Of a DNA stretch of 41,336 nucleotides, positions 1 to 7,587 are shown piece after piece; the first letter of the stretch is position 1; each line of letters opens with the position of its first letter. Below the pieces are notes generated by a model. That model saw only the letters and a list, made by a program, of their open reading frames with translations, was not told the origin of the DNA and did not search any database. Source of the stretch: JAEUPI01 sp044222685 (GTDB lineage Bacteria > Pseudomonadota > Gammaproteobacteria > Burkholderiales > Burkholderiaceae_C). Position numbers and translations under genes: made by a program. The stretch spans positions 1-41,336 of the forward strand of contig JBGAMU010000029.1 in NCBI GenBank assembly GCA_044222685.1, in the 5' to 3' direction.

Positions 1-90
1 CGCGCGGTGAACACGGGTTGCCCACCGTCGGCGCCTGCGTGGCATGCGCCACGCCGCCGGTGGACAACCCTGCGCCCGCGCACTTCGAAA

Positions 91-109
91 GGGCTGAGAA
101 CCTCAGCCC
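91..109 (-). terminator. Candidate hairpin terminator after the DUF2971-like gene
   Basis: A perfect 8-bp inverted repeat, GGGCTGAG / CTCAGCCC, with a 3-nt loop lies 22 nt past the stop codon of the minus-strand gene at 131-589. On the minus strand it is followed only by TTTC, so the U-tract is short. It is a plausible intrinsic terminator, but a weak one. Confidence 0.35.
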
Positions 110-130
110 GTAACCGTCCGCGGAAGGCAG

Positions 131-589
131 TCAACTCCATTCTGGATTTAGCGCTGCGTTCAATCGCGAGCGCAGACGCCCAAACTGAAACACCACGCAT
201 ACCTTGCCGCGCGGACTGCCGTTGGCGTACTCGGTCCAGATGTGCGGCGAGTTCTCCAGCGAGAAGCAGCATGCGTAGGTGCGCGAGCGCGCCCGGTCGT
301 AGTAGTCCGCGGCGGAAAAATACGGCGCCTTCAGGAAGCGGGCGCCGGCGTTCCCTGCGCGGTCCTGTGGCAGCTGCGCTCCGTCGTTAGCGTCCGCGCC
401 CGGGAAGTCAGCGTAGCTATCGACGCGGTTGAAGTGCAGGTAGCTGCCGTCGACCGAAGCTAGCAGGTGCTCGTGCTTCATCATCTTGTACAGCAGCTGG
501 TCTTCGGGCGGGGCGGTGAGCATGCGGGCGTGCGGCTCGATGGCGCCTAGCGGCATCGGCACCGCACCTTGGGTCTCTGCTGTGTCCAT
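131..589 (-). CDS. DUF2971-like protein, probably C-terminally truncated
   Basis: A 152-residue product if the ATG at 589 is used. That start has AAGGTGA about 8 nt upstream, so it is preferred over the ATG at 664. The middle part resembles DUF2971: an early LLYKMMKHEHL segment, then CCFSLENSPHIWTEYANG, then GKVCVVFQFGRL, which matches the family pattern of a Cys-Phe-Ser strand, an aromatic W..YA step and a G-x-C-x-x-F strand. DUF2971 proteins usually continue about 80-150 residues past this point, whereas this one stops within 12 residues. The function of the family is not established; many members sit in mobile or defence-rich regions. The gene lies on the island side of the tRNA fragment at 996-1044, which suggests cargo shortened by recombination. 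A genuine short variant is the alternative. Confidence 0.5.
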   Translation of the reverse strand: MDTAETQGAVPMPLGAIEPHARMLTAPPEDQLLYKMMKHEHLLASVDGSYLHFNRVDSYADFPGADANDGAQLPQDRAGNAGARFLKAPYFSAADYYDRARSRTYACCFSLENSPHIWTEYANGSPRGKVCVVFQFGRLRSRLNAALNPEWS

Positions 590-995
590 CGCGCTCACCT
601 TCTCGAGGGTATGAGGTGCCGCGCCCTCGGCTTGTGCCATCGGTAGGGCCGACCGTGCGGTCACGTAGTCTTAGTCGGCGAGGGCCCTGAACGAACGGTT
701 CTCGAAGCCGTTTAACAAGGGGTCATGCACCCCAATCATTCGATGACCCTCCCTTCTTCCGCCGGATTTTGGCTGGCCCCCCCATGCAAAGGAAGAGCGA
801 CGAACGCGTTTGCGGACGGCGCTTGAAGTCACCGGGGCAGTGGTGTCGCCGTTATGCGCAGCTTGTAGGAGCCCTTTGCCGGCGTGGTCGACAGCGTGGG
901 CAGACGTGGGCAGAATGTTTCCTTATGGTGCTCGACGCGGCGCAAGCCAAATCAAGGACTTAGGAGGGCTCAGGACCCTCGGAGACCGCAAGGAC
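590..995. other. Non-coding stretch between the DUF2971-like gene and the tRNA fragment
   Basis: About 400 bp with no convincing gene; the short open frames have no family resemblance. It holds an inverted repeat GGGTCAT (720-726) / ATGACCC (743-749) with a 16-nt loop, and AACGG / CCGTT arms just before it. These lie upstream of the minus-strand gene at 131-589 and could be a promoter-proximal operator. No integrase gene is visible here. Confidence 0.5.
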
Positions 996-1044
996 AGGAC
1001 TCATAATCCTTTGGTCGTTGGTTCGATCCCAACACGGCCTACCA
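996..1044 (+). other. 3' half of a tRNA with CAT anticodon (attachment-site scar)
   Basis: Seen directly: anticodon loop CTCATAA (1000-1006), 3' anticodon strand TCCTT, five variable bases, a perfect T-arm GTTGG-TTCGATC-CCAAC (1017-1033), acceptor strand ACGGCCT (1034-1040) and ACCA (1041-1044). The 5' acceptor partner AGGCCGT and a D-arm are absent upstream, so this is not a working tRNA. CAT could be Met or the precursor of lysidine-modified Ile2. Tyrosine integrases often cross over inside the 3' half of tRNA genes and leave exactly such a fragment at the distal end of the element. The DUF3422 gene ends 3 bp away, which places the chromosome on the right and the element on the left. Confidence 0.8.
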
Positions 1045-1046
1045 AG

Positions 1047-2342
1047 TCACCGTGCCGGTGCCGTGTCCGCGGCGTGGTGCAGCGCCCGCCGCGCGCGCCG
1101 CAAGGCCCAGATCACGACCAGCGCGATCAACGGAATCGACAGTCCCACCGCCAGGTCGGGTTCGATCTTCATGCCGGCGGCCTTGGCGGCCTTGGCCCCA
1201 TAGCCGACCAGGCCCACCACGTAGTAGACGATCGCGGCCACCGACAGGCCCTCGACGGTCTGCTGCAGGCGCAGCTGCAGCTTGGCGCGGCGGTCCATCG
1301 ACGACAGCAGCGCCTGGTTCTGCCGTTCGCGCGCGATGTCCACGCGTGTCGAGAGCAGCGCGCTGGCTTGGGCGACGCGCTCCGACAGCTGATGCAGGCG
1401 TTGCGATGCGGTGAGGCAGGTCGCCACCGCCGGTGACAGCCGGCGCGCCATGAATTCCTCGATCGTCTGCACGCCGGGCAAGCGCTTCTCGCGCAGCTCG
1501 GCGATGCGTGTGGTCACGAGCTCGTGGTAGGCCCGGCACGCGCCGAAGCGGAACTGGCTGGCCGCGAGGCTGCTCTCCACCTCGGCGGCGAGTTTGGTCA
1601 GCTGCTGCAACAGCGCCTCGTCGTCGCCGCCGCCGGTGGCGATGCGCTCGGTCAGCGAGGCCAGCGCGTTCTCGATCGCCACCGTGCGCGGCGACAGGCT
1701 GCGCGCGATGGGCAGCGCCAGCAGCGCCATCATGCGATAGGCCTCGATCTCGAACAGCCGCTGCAGCATGCGCCCGGCCTGGCGCGGCGTGAAGCTGCGG
1801 TTGACCAGCACGAAACGGCCGAAGCCGTCGTCCTGGATGCGGAAGTCGGTGAAGGCGATGCCGGCACCTTCGCCGATCTCGGCGCCGACGACGATGGCGT
1901 TGCCGAAGCGCGCCACGAGCTGTGCGGGCTGCTCGGCCTGCGCATTTGCATCCACCAGCTCGGCATTCGCTGCCACCATGGTCTGCCCGGGCCACGCGGC
2001 GAGCCAGCCGGCCGGCAGCTGTGCGGCCGCGGTGTCGGCGAACGGCGTGGCACCCAGTCCCGGCAGGAACAGCGTGACGCCCGAGAACTCGCCGTGACGC
2101 TCCCACTTGATGCGCAGGTTGTCATCCAGCCGGGCGCTGAAGTGCGTGGCCTCGGCGGCCGGAGGGTCCACGCCGAAGCGCTGGCACAGTGCCGCCAGGT
2201 GCCCGTGCTCGGCCGCGCGCTGCTCGGGCTCGACCCGCAGGGCCACGTAGGAGGCACGCGTCGGCGTGGCCAATGGCTCGGGCGGGCGCGCATGCACCTC
2301 GTCGGCGAGGCTCCTGCGCAGTGGATGGTCGCTCGGCAGCAT
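1047..2342 (-). CDS. DUF3422 family membrane-anchored protein
   Basis: A 431-residue protein of DUF3422. The start at 2342 gives the characteristic N-terminus MLPSDHPLRR..DEVHARPPEPL; the open frame further upstream is a shadow of the neighbouring endonuclease gene. The central part is rich in predicted helices and ends in two hydrophobic segments near the C-terminus (LSVAAIVYYVVGLVGYGAK and LSIPLIALVVIWAL), followed by an Arg-rich tail. This suggests a cytoplasmic domain tethered to the inner membrane. The family is widespread in Alpha- and Betaproteobacteria and has no assigned function. The gene lies 14 nt downstream of the endonuclease gene and may be cotranscribed with it. Its stop codon touches the tRNA fragment, marking the first intact chromosomal gene after the island scar. 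Confidence 0.9.
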   Translation of the reverse strand: MLPSDHPLRRSLADEVHARPPEPLATPTRASYVALRVEPEQRAAEHGHLAALCQRFGVDPPAAEATHFSARLDDNLRIKWERHGEFSGVTLFLPGLGATPFADTAAAQLPAGWLAAWPGQTMVAANAELVDANAQAEQPAQLVARFGNAIVVGAEIGEGAGIAFTDFRIQDDGFGRFVLVNRSFTPRQAGRMLQRLFEIEAYRMMALLALPIARSLSPRTVAIENALASLTERIATGGGDDEALLQQLTKLAAEVESSLAASQFRFGACRAYHELVTTRIAELREKRLPGVQTIEEFMARRLSPAVATCLTASQRLHQLSERVAQASALLSTRVDIARERQNQALLSSMDRRAKLQLRLQQTVEGLSVAAIVYYVVGLVGYGAKAAKAAGMKIEPDLAVGLSIPLIALVVIWALRRARRALHHAADTAPAR

Positions 2343-2356
2343 CGCTGGCGCGGCGC

Positions 2357-3271
2357 TCAGGGCGCCGTCAGCGTCACCAGGATCGGGTTGTGGTCGGACG
2401 ATTTCACCTCGGGCGCATGCGCCTTCACGACGCGCAGCCCGCGCACGAACATGTGGTCCAGGTGGCGGCCGAACGTGCGCCGTCGGCCGTCGGGCACCAG
2501 CTCGATGGCGGTCATGCCCAGTCGCGCCGCGATCTCGTCGAGCACCATGTGCCGCTCGGCGCTCCAGGTGTTGAAGTCGCCTGCCAGGATGGCCGGGCCG
2601 GAGTGTGCGGCCAGCACGTCGGCCACATCCTCGAGCTGCGAGCGAAAGCTCTCCAGCCCGAGCGTGAAGTTGATGCCGTGCAGGTTGGCCACGGCCAGCG
2701 CCGCGTCGCCGCCGGCGAGGCGGAAACGCGCGACGATCGCCGACTTGGGCAGCCGCGCCAGCGGCTCGAAGGTGCGCAGCGTGCAGGCATCGATCGGCTG
2801 CGCGCGCGCGGCGACCATCACGCCGCGTTCTTCGCCGTTGTAGGCAAACGCGCCCGCCATGCGCCAGCCATGACCGCTGCGCTCGAGCACGCCGCGCACG
2901 GCCGGGCTGAGCACCGCCTCCTGCAGCAGCAGCAGGTCGTACTCGTCGGCAAAACGCGCGAGATCGGCTTGCCAGCCGTCGTCGACGCCCTTGTGCAGGT
3001 TCCACGACACGATGCGCAGCATGCGGGTGTCGAGCGCGTGGCCGGGCGCCATGCTGACCGGCACGGCGCGCGCGGGCGATGGTGCGGCCTGGCAGGGCTG
3101 CGTGGTGGCGCCGACCTGGCCGTCGGCCTGCAGCGACAGCAGCCGCTCGTCCTTCGGTACCGTGCCGCAGGCGGCCAGCAGCCCGACCAGCGCGAACGCG
3201 CCGGCGCGGCGCAGCCATCGGGCCGCGCCGGTTGTGGTGATCGAGGCGGGCCGGTCAGCCGCGCGGCGCAT
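2357..3271 (-). CDS. Lipoprotein endonuclease/exonuclease/phosphatase family protein
   Basis: A 304-residue member of the EEP fold (Mg-dependent phosphodiesterases such as DNase I and exonuclease III). The N-terminus has basic residues, a hydrophobic stretch and a lipobox-like LLAAC, so the mature protein is probably a lipoprotein in the periplasm. EEP motifs appear in order: IVSWNLHKG (Asn), LLLQEA (metal Glu), LAGDFNTW (Asp/Asn), LDHMFVRGL, and a C-terminal SSDHNPI (catalytic Asp-His). All key residues are present. The substrate (DNA, RNA, sugar or lipid phosphodiester) cannot be read from the sequence. The start at 3271 overlaps the end of the upstream lipoprotein gene by 17 bp, which suggests translational coupling. 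Confidence 0.88.
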   Translation of the reverse strand: MRRAADRPASITTTGAARWLRRAGAFALVGLLAACGTVPKDERLLSLQADGQVGATTQPCQAAPSPARAVPVSMAPGHALDTRMLRIVSWNLHKGVDDGWQADLARFADEYDLLLLQEAVLSPAVRGVLERSGHGWRMAGAFAYNGEERGVMVAARAQPIDACTLRTFEPLARLPKSAIVARFRLAGGDAALAVANLHGINFTLGLESFRSQLEDVADVLAAHSGPAILAGDFNTWSAERHMVLDEIAARLGMTAIELVPDGRRRTFGRHLDHMFVRGLRVVKAHAPEVKSSDHNPILVTLTAP

Positions 3272-3725
3272 TGGCCGGCGCCTTCACGACACGCGCCTTG
3301 CCGCCGGTGGTGACGATGATCACCTGGTCGCCGACGTTGATGGCCTCCGCGCCCTTGGCCTGCACGATGGCCCGGCGCTCGCCGTTCTTCAGCTGCACCA
3401 GGATCTCGAGCGCTTCTTCCTTGGTGGCACTGCGCTCGATGGCATTGCCGGCCACGCCGCCGGCCACCGCGCCCAGCACGCCGACGATGGCCGATTCGCG
3501 CCGCCCGCCGACTGACGAGCCGGCGATGCCGCCGACCACGCCGCCGGCGACACCGCCGACGCCGCTCTGCGAGCCGTCGACGGTGACGGCCCGCGTGGAC
3601 AGCACCACGCCGTCGAGCACGTTGGACATGCGCTGGGCGTCGTCGCGCTTGATCACGTCGGGGCTGGTGGTCGAACAGGCCGCCAGCGAGGCGACCAGGG
3701 CTGCTGCAAGAACGATGCGTTTCAT
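3255..3725 (-). CDS. Glycine-zipper outer-membrane lipoprotein (SlyB/Pcp-like)
   Basis: A 156-residue protein from the ATG at 3725 (MKRIVLAAAL). An upstream ATG at 3743 would add six residues before the signal and is less likely. The signal peptide ends in a lipobox LAACS. A glycine zipper follows: GVGGVAGGVVGGIAGSSVGG, then a second Gly/Ala/Val run GVLGAVAGGVAGNAIE, as in the Gly-zipper 2TM domain of SlyB/Pcp lipoproteins. The C-terminal half is a small beta-rich domain (ILVQLKNGERRAIVQ..VGDQVIIVT). Such lipoproteins sit in the outer membrane and affect envelope integrity. It is the first gene of the 3725-1047 minus-strand group. Confidence 0.85.
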   Translation of the reverse strand: MKRIVLAAALVASLAACSTTSPDVIKRDDAQRMSNVLDGVVLSTRAVTVDGSQSGVGGVAGGVVGGIAGSSVGGRRESAIVGVLGAVAGGVAGNAIERSATKEEALEILVQLKNGERRAIVQAKGAEAINVGDQVIIVTTGGKARVVKAPANAPRG

Positions 3726-3775
3726 GACGACTCCGGTAGACAAAGAGACGGAAAGCCGCGGCCGTGATCGCCGCG

Positions 3776-4333
3776 TCAGGCGTGCAGTCGGCTCGAGCGC
3801 GGCACGCTGGCCAGCAGGAACTCCATCTGGTCGGCCAGGATGCGCCGGCCGCGCAGGATCATGTCCTCATGCAGGCTCGGGATGTAGGGCAGGTACATCA
3901 GGCTCATGCGCGCCTCTTCGGGCAGGCGATTGCCCTTGCGGCCGTTGCAGGCGCGGCAGGCGGTGATGCAGTTCATCCAGGTGTCGCGACCGCCGCGCGA
4001 GATCGGCACGACGTGCTCGCGCGTCAGCGTGTCGAAGCCGAAGCGGCGTCCGCAGTACGCGCACACATGGCGGTCGCGCACGAACAGCTTCGAGTTGGTC
4101 AGCGCCGGCGTCTGCCGCCAGGCCCGCGTGGGCACCGCGCCCTTGACGGCGATGATCGGGTGCACCTCGATGCGCGACTGCAGGCCGGTGGTGCGCTGGA
4201 TGCCGCCGCGCAGCACGCGAAAGGCACGGCCCAGCGTCCAGGCGACATCGTCGCTGGCGTACAGCACGGCTGCCTCGTTCGGCGAGATCCACGCCTGCGG
4301 GCGGCCGGACACATCGAGCTGAAGTACATCCAC
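3776..4333 (-). CDS. HNH endonuclease family protein
   Basis: A 185-residue protein. The N-terminal part (about 1-85) carries WRQTPALTNSKLFVRDRHVCAYCG style residues leading into a classic HNH nuclease: CAYCGRRF, then REHVVPISRGG (the H-V-V-P core), W-x-N-C, and ACRACNGRKGNR. The two CxxC pairs form the structural zinc site; the His in REHV and the Asn/His after it form the metal-dependent active site. Stand-alone proteins of this type are common single-copy genes in Burkholderiales, and their physiological role is unknown. There are no methyltransferase or phage genes nearby, so a restriction role is not supported. A 6-bp hairpin GGCCCG-AAA-CGGGCC (4382-4396) lies in its upstream region. Confidence 0.85.
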   Translation of the reverse strand: MDVLQLDVSGRPQAWISPNEAAVLYASDDVAWTLGRAFRVLRGGIQRTTGLQSRIEVHPIIAVKGAVPTRAWRQTPALTNSKLFVRDRHVCAYCGRRFGFDTLTREHVVPISRGGRDTWMNCITACRACNGRKGNRLPEEARMSLMYLPYIPSLHEDMILRGRRILADQMEFLLASVPRSSRLHA

Positions 4334-4488
4334 GGGTGGCGGCGCTCCTCAACACCCCAAGAGTATCAAAACCGCGTGACCGGCCCGAAACGGGCCGCCC
4401 GCGGCGGCGGCGAGCACGTCTAGAAGAACAAGCCTAGAAAAAGTGCCGACCTTGCGCCGACAGGGGCTCCCGCTTTGAGGTAAAAATA

Positions 4489-4500
4489 GAACGACCGTTC
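4489..4500. promoter_or_regulatory. Probable operator of the adjacent TetR regulator
   Basis: Perfect inverted repeat GAACG-AC-CGTTC, 32 nt before the GTG start of the TetR gene, in a locally AT-rich patch (TAAAAATA before, TATTATT after) that is unusual in this GC-rich neighbourhood. Operators of TetR-type regulators of fatty-acid genes commonly have AACG/CGTT half-sites. Autoregulation is an inference. Confidence 0.5.
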
Positions 4501-4531
4501 GTATTATTGCGACTGACCCGCCCCCTTATCC

Positions 4532-5233
4532 GTGCCGACGACCCCCACCGACGCCGCCGTCCGTCCTGCCCAGGCCCAGCCCAAGGGCCGGCAGACGCGT
4601 GCGGCGATCCTGGAGGCCGCGCTCGGCCTGGCCTCGCACATGGGGCTCGAGGGGCTGTCGATCGGCGCGCTGGCCGAGTTGATGCAGATGAGCAAGTCGG
4701 GCGTGTTCGCCCACTTCGGCTCGCGCGAGGAGCTGCAGATCTCGGTGATCCGCGAGTACCACGCGCGTTTCGAGGACGAGGTCTTTCGCCCGTCGATGGC
4801 CGAGCCACGTGGCCTGCCGCGGCTGCGCACCCTGTTCGAGCGCTGGATCCGCCGCGTGTCGGTGGAGATCGACTCGGGCTGCATCTACATCAGCGGCGCC
4901 GTCGAGTTCGACGACCGGCCCGGCGCCGTGCGCGACGCGCTGGCGGCCATGGTCAAGGCCTGGCATGCGGCGCTCGAGAAAGCTATCCGCCTGGCGGTCG
5001 ACGAAGGCCATCTGCGCCCCGACACCGATGCGCACCAGATGCTGTTCGAGATCCACGGCCTGATCCTCTCGCTGCACCACGACGCGCGCTTCCTGCGCGT
5101 GCCCGGCGCGCTCGACCGCGCGCATCTCGCGTTCGACCGCATGTTGTCGCACTACCTGACCCACAACCCAGTGGCCCCGGCCGCTGCACCACCCGCCCGC
5201 CGAGCCGCGCCCCGCAAGGCGGCTCGCCGCTGA
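4532..5233 (+). CDS. TetR/AcrR family regulator of the beta-oxidation operon
   Basis: A 233-residue repressor starting at a GTG. The N-terminal helix-turn-helix (residues about 20-66) is typical: GRQTRAAILEAALGLASHMG, then LSIGALAELMQMSKSGVFAHFGSREEL. The C-terminal ligand domain (about 85-210) resembles TetR_C-type domains in regulators of acyl-CoA genes, with DSGCIYISGAVEFDDRPG. The tail is Ala/Arg/Pro-rich and low-complexity. It lies 34 nt upstream of an acyl-CoA dehydrogenase gene in the same direction, and a palindrome lies in its own promoter region. It therefore probably represses the operon and is released by an acyl-CoA or fatty acid. The exact ligand is unknown. Confidence 0.85.
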   Translation: MPTTPTDAAVRPAQAQPKGRQTRAAILEAALGLASHMGLEGLSIGALAELMQMSKSGVFAHFGSREELQISVIREYHARFEDEVFRPSMAEPRGLPRLRTLFERWIRRVSVEIDSGCIYISGAVEFDDRPGAVRDALAAMVKAWHAALEKAIRLAVDEGHLRPDTDAHQMLFEIHGLILSLHHDARFLRVPGALDRAHLAFDRMLSHYLTHNPVAPAAAPPARRAAPRKAARR

Positions 5234-5267
5234 CAACCGCTTTCCCTCGCACCAGGAGTTCCACGCC

Positions 5268-7058
5268 ATGCCGCAATACACCCCGCCGCTGCGCGACATG
5301 CAGTTCGTGCTGCACGAGCTGCTTCACGTCACCGACGAGCTGAAGCTGCTGCCGCGCCATGCCGACGTCGACGTCGACACCATCAACGCGGTGCTCGAGG
5401 AGGGCGGCAAGTTCTGCGCCGAAGTGCTGGCACCACTCAACCAGCCCGGCGACGTCGAAGGCTGCACGCTCGATCGCGACACGCATGCGGTGCGCACGCC
5501 CAAGGGTTTCAAGGAGGCGTACGCCAGGTTCGTCGAGGGTGGCTGGCCCTCGTTGTCGTCGGATCCGGCCTTCGGCGGCCAGGGCCTGCCGCACGTGGTG
5601 AACCAGTGCTTCTACGAGATGCTCAATTCGGCCAACCAGGCCTGGACCATGTACCCGGGCCTGGCGCACGGCGCCTACGAGTGCCTGCATGCGCACGGCA
5701 CGCCGGAGCAGCAGGCGCTGTACCTGCCCAAGCTGGTGAGCGGCCAGTGGATCGGCACCATGTGCCTGACCGAGGCGCACTGCGGCACCGACCTCGGCCT
5801 GCTGCGCAGCAAGGCCGAGCCGCAGGCCGACGGCAGCTACAAGCTCACCGGCAGCAAGATCTTCATCAGCGGCGGCGAGAACGACCTGGCCGAGAACATC
5901 GTCCACCTGGTGCTCGCGCGCCTGCCCGATGCGCCGTCGGGCAGCAAGGGCATCTCGCTGTTCGTGGTGCCCAAGTTCCTGCCCAAGGCCGACGGCTCGG
6001 TGGGTGATCGCAACCCGATCTTCTGCACCGGCCTGGAGCACAAGATGGGCATCAATGCCAGCGCCACCTGCCAGATCTCGCTCGACGGTGCCACCGGCTG
6101 GCTGGTGGGCGAGCCCAACAAGGGGCTGCCGGCGATGTTCGTGATGATGAATGCCGCGCGCATCGGCGTCGGCATGCAGGGCCTGGGCCTCACGCAGGTC
6201 GCCTACCAGAACGCGGTGGCCTATGCGAAGGACCGTCTGCAGATGCGCAGCCTGTCCGGCCCGAAGGCGAAGGACCTGCCGGCCGACCCGATCATCGTGC
6301 ACCCCGACGTGCGCAAGATGCTGCTGACCGCGCGCGCCTACGCCGAGGGCGGCCGTGCGCTGGCGATGTTCACCACGCTGCTGATCGACAAGGCGCTGTC
6401 GAGCGACGACGAAGAGGTGCGCAAGGAAAGCGAAGACCTGGTCGCGCTGCTGACGCCGATCGTCAAGGCCTTCCTGACCGACAACGCGTGGATCTCGACC
6501 AGCCACTGCCAGCAGGTGTTCGGTGGCCACGGCTACATCAAGGAATGGGGCATGGAGCAGTTCGTGCGCGATTCGCGCATCAACATGATCTACGAGGGCA
6601 CCAACACCATCCAGTCGCTCGACCTGCTGGGTCGCAAGGTGCTCGGCGACAACGGCGCCAAGCTGAAGAAGTTCGGCAAGCTCGTCAGCACCTTCATCGA
6701 GGACGAAGGCACAAACGAGGCGATGCAGGAGTTCGTCAACCCGCTGGCCGATCTGGGCGACAAGGTCACCAAGCTCACCACCGAGCTCGGCATGAAGGCC
6801 TTCGGCAACGCCGACGAGGTGGGCGCCGCGGCGGTGGACTACCTGCGCGTGTGCGGGCACCTCGTGTATGCCTACTTCTTCGCTCGCATGGCCAAGGTGG
6901 CGCTCGAGAAGCAGGGTTCGGGTGACCCGTTCTACACCGCCAAGCTGGCGACCGCGCGCTTCTACTTCGCCAAGCTGCTGCCCGAGACGGCCGGTCTGAT
7001 CCGCAGCGCACGCGCCGGCCTGAAGCCGCTGATGGAGATGGACGAGGCCCTGTTCTGA
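5268..7058 (+). CDS. Long-type acyl-CoA dehydrogenase (DmdC/FadE-like)
   Basis: A 596-residue FAD enzyme that oxidises acyl-CoA to trans-2-enoyl-CoA, the first step of beta-oxidation. Length and layout match the long acyl-CoA dehydrogenases often annotated as DmdC-like, with an extra C-terminal domain of about 120 residues. The order is: N-terminal extension, acyl-CoA DH N and middle domains with MCLTEAHCGTDLGLL and SKIFISGG, C-terminal helical domain with FGGHGYIKEWGMEQFVRDSRI, and INMIYEGTNTIQ carrying the expected catalytic Glu at about residue 443. An AGGAG ribosome site precedes the ATG. The operon supplies the next two enzymes of the cycle. Chain-length preference is not readable, and a true methylmercaptopropionyl-CoA role is not supported by the neighbours. 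Confidence 0.93.
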   Translation: MPQYTPPLRDMQFVLHELLHVTDELKLLPRHADVDVDTINAVLEEGGKFCAEVLAPLNQPGDVEGCTLDRDTHAVRTPKGFKEAYARFVEGGWPSLSSDPAFGGQGLPHVVNQCFYEMLNSANQAWTMYPGLAHGAYECLHAHGTPEQQALYLPKLVSGQWIGTMCLTEAHCGTDLGLLRSKAEPQADGSYKLTGSKIFISGGENDLAENIVHLVLARLPDAPSGSKGISLFVVPKFLPKADGSVGDRNPIFCTGLEHKMGINASATCQISLDGATGWLVGEPNKGLPAMFVMMNAARIGVGMQGLGLTQVAYQNAVAYAKDRLQMRSLSGPKAKDLPADPIIVHPDVRKMLLTARAYAEGGRALAMFTTLLIDKALSSDDEEVRKESEDLVALLTPIVKAFLTDNAWISTSHCQQVFGGHGYIKEWGMEQFVRDSRINMIYEGTNTIQSLDLLGRKVLGDNGAKLKKFGKLVSTFIEDEGTNEAMQEFVNPLADLGDKVTKLTTELGMKAFGNADEVGAAAVDYLRVCGHLVYAYFFARMAKVALEKQGSGDPFYTAKLATARFYFAKLLPETAGLIRSARAGLKPLMEMDEALF

Positions 7059-7103
7059 ACCTACAGTGACCCGCTCGACAGAACGAACCGCAAGGAGACC
7101 GAC

Positions 7104-7538
7104 ATGAAGAAGCTGATCGTGGCCGCGGCGCTCGTGGCCTGTGGCATGGCCTGGGCGCAGAACACGCCGGTGGGCCTGTGGAAGACGATCGACGACGACG
7201 GCAAGACCGAGAAGTCGCTGGTGCGCATCACAGACGGCGGTGGCGGCGTGCTGAGCGGCAAGATCGAGAAGATCTTCGACGCCGCCAAGCAGGACTCCAA
7301 GTGCGACAAGTGCACCGACGAGCGCAAGGACAAGCCGGTGCTCGGCATGGTGATCCTGCGCAACGCCAAGCAGGACGCCGACGACAAGGAAGCCTGGACC
7401 GGCGGCGAGATCCTCGACCCCAATAACGGCAAGACCTACAAGACGCGCCTGAAGCCCGTTGAAGGCGGCAAGCAACTGCAGATGCGTGGTTATATCGGCC
7501 CGTTCTTCCGCACCCAGGTGTGGCAGCGCGTCGAGTGA
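7104..7538 (+). CDS. DUF2147 secreted protein
   Basis: A 144-residue protein with a clear Sec signal peptide (MKKLIVAAALVACGMAWAQ, cut after AQA-like AWAQ). The mature part matches DUF2147: VGLWKTIDDDGKTEKSLVRI, GKIEKIF, CDKCTDERKDKPVLGMVIL, W.GGEILDPNNGKTYKTRL and a final GYIGPFFRTQVWQR. The family is a small periplasmic or outer-membrane-associated beta-barrel-like fold of unknown function that often occurs beside lipid-metabolism genes in Betaproteobacteria. An AAGGAGA site precedes the ATG. Its place between acyl-CoA dehydrogenase and the bifunctional enzyme implies co-expression under fatty-acid growth. Confidence 0.88.
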   Translation: MKKLIVAAALVACGMAWAQNTPVGLWKTIDDDGKTEKSLVRITDGGGGVLSGKIEKIFDAAKQDSKCDKCTDERKDKPVLGMVILRNAKQDADDKEAWTGGEILDPNNGKTYKTRLKPVEGGKQLQMRGYIGPFFRTQVWQRVE

Positions 7539-7587
7539 ACGTGGACACGGCGCGCGCTGCGCGCGCCACCGAGTGGAGACAGACAAC

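Noticed and set aside
968..1044. Complete tRNA gene
   Set aside because: The 5' acceptor strand and the D-arm are absent; only the 3' half folds.
4382..4396. Hairpin GGCCCG-AAA-CGGGCC as a terminator or riboswitch
   Set aside because: It lies upstream of the HNH start without a U-tract or any conserved riboswitch pattern; a 6-bp GC stem is common by chance at this composition.
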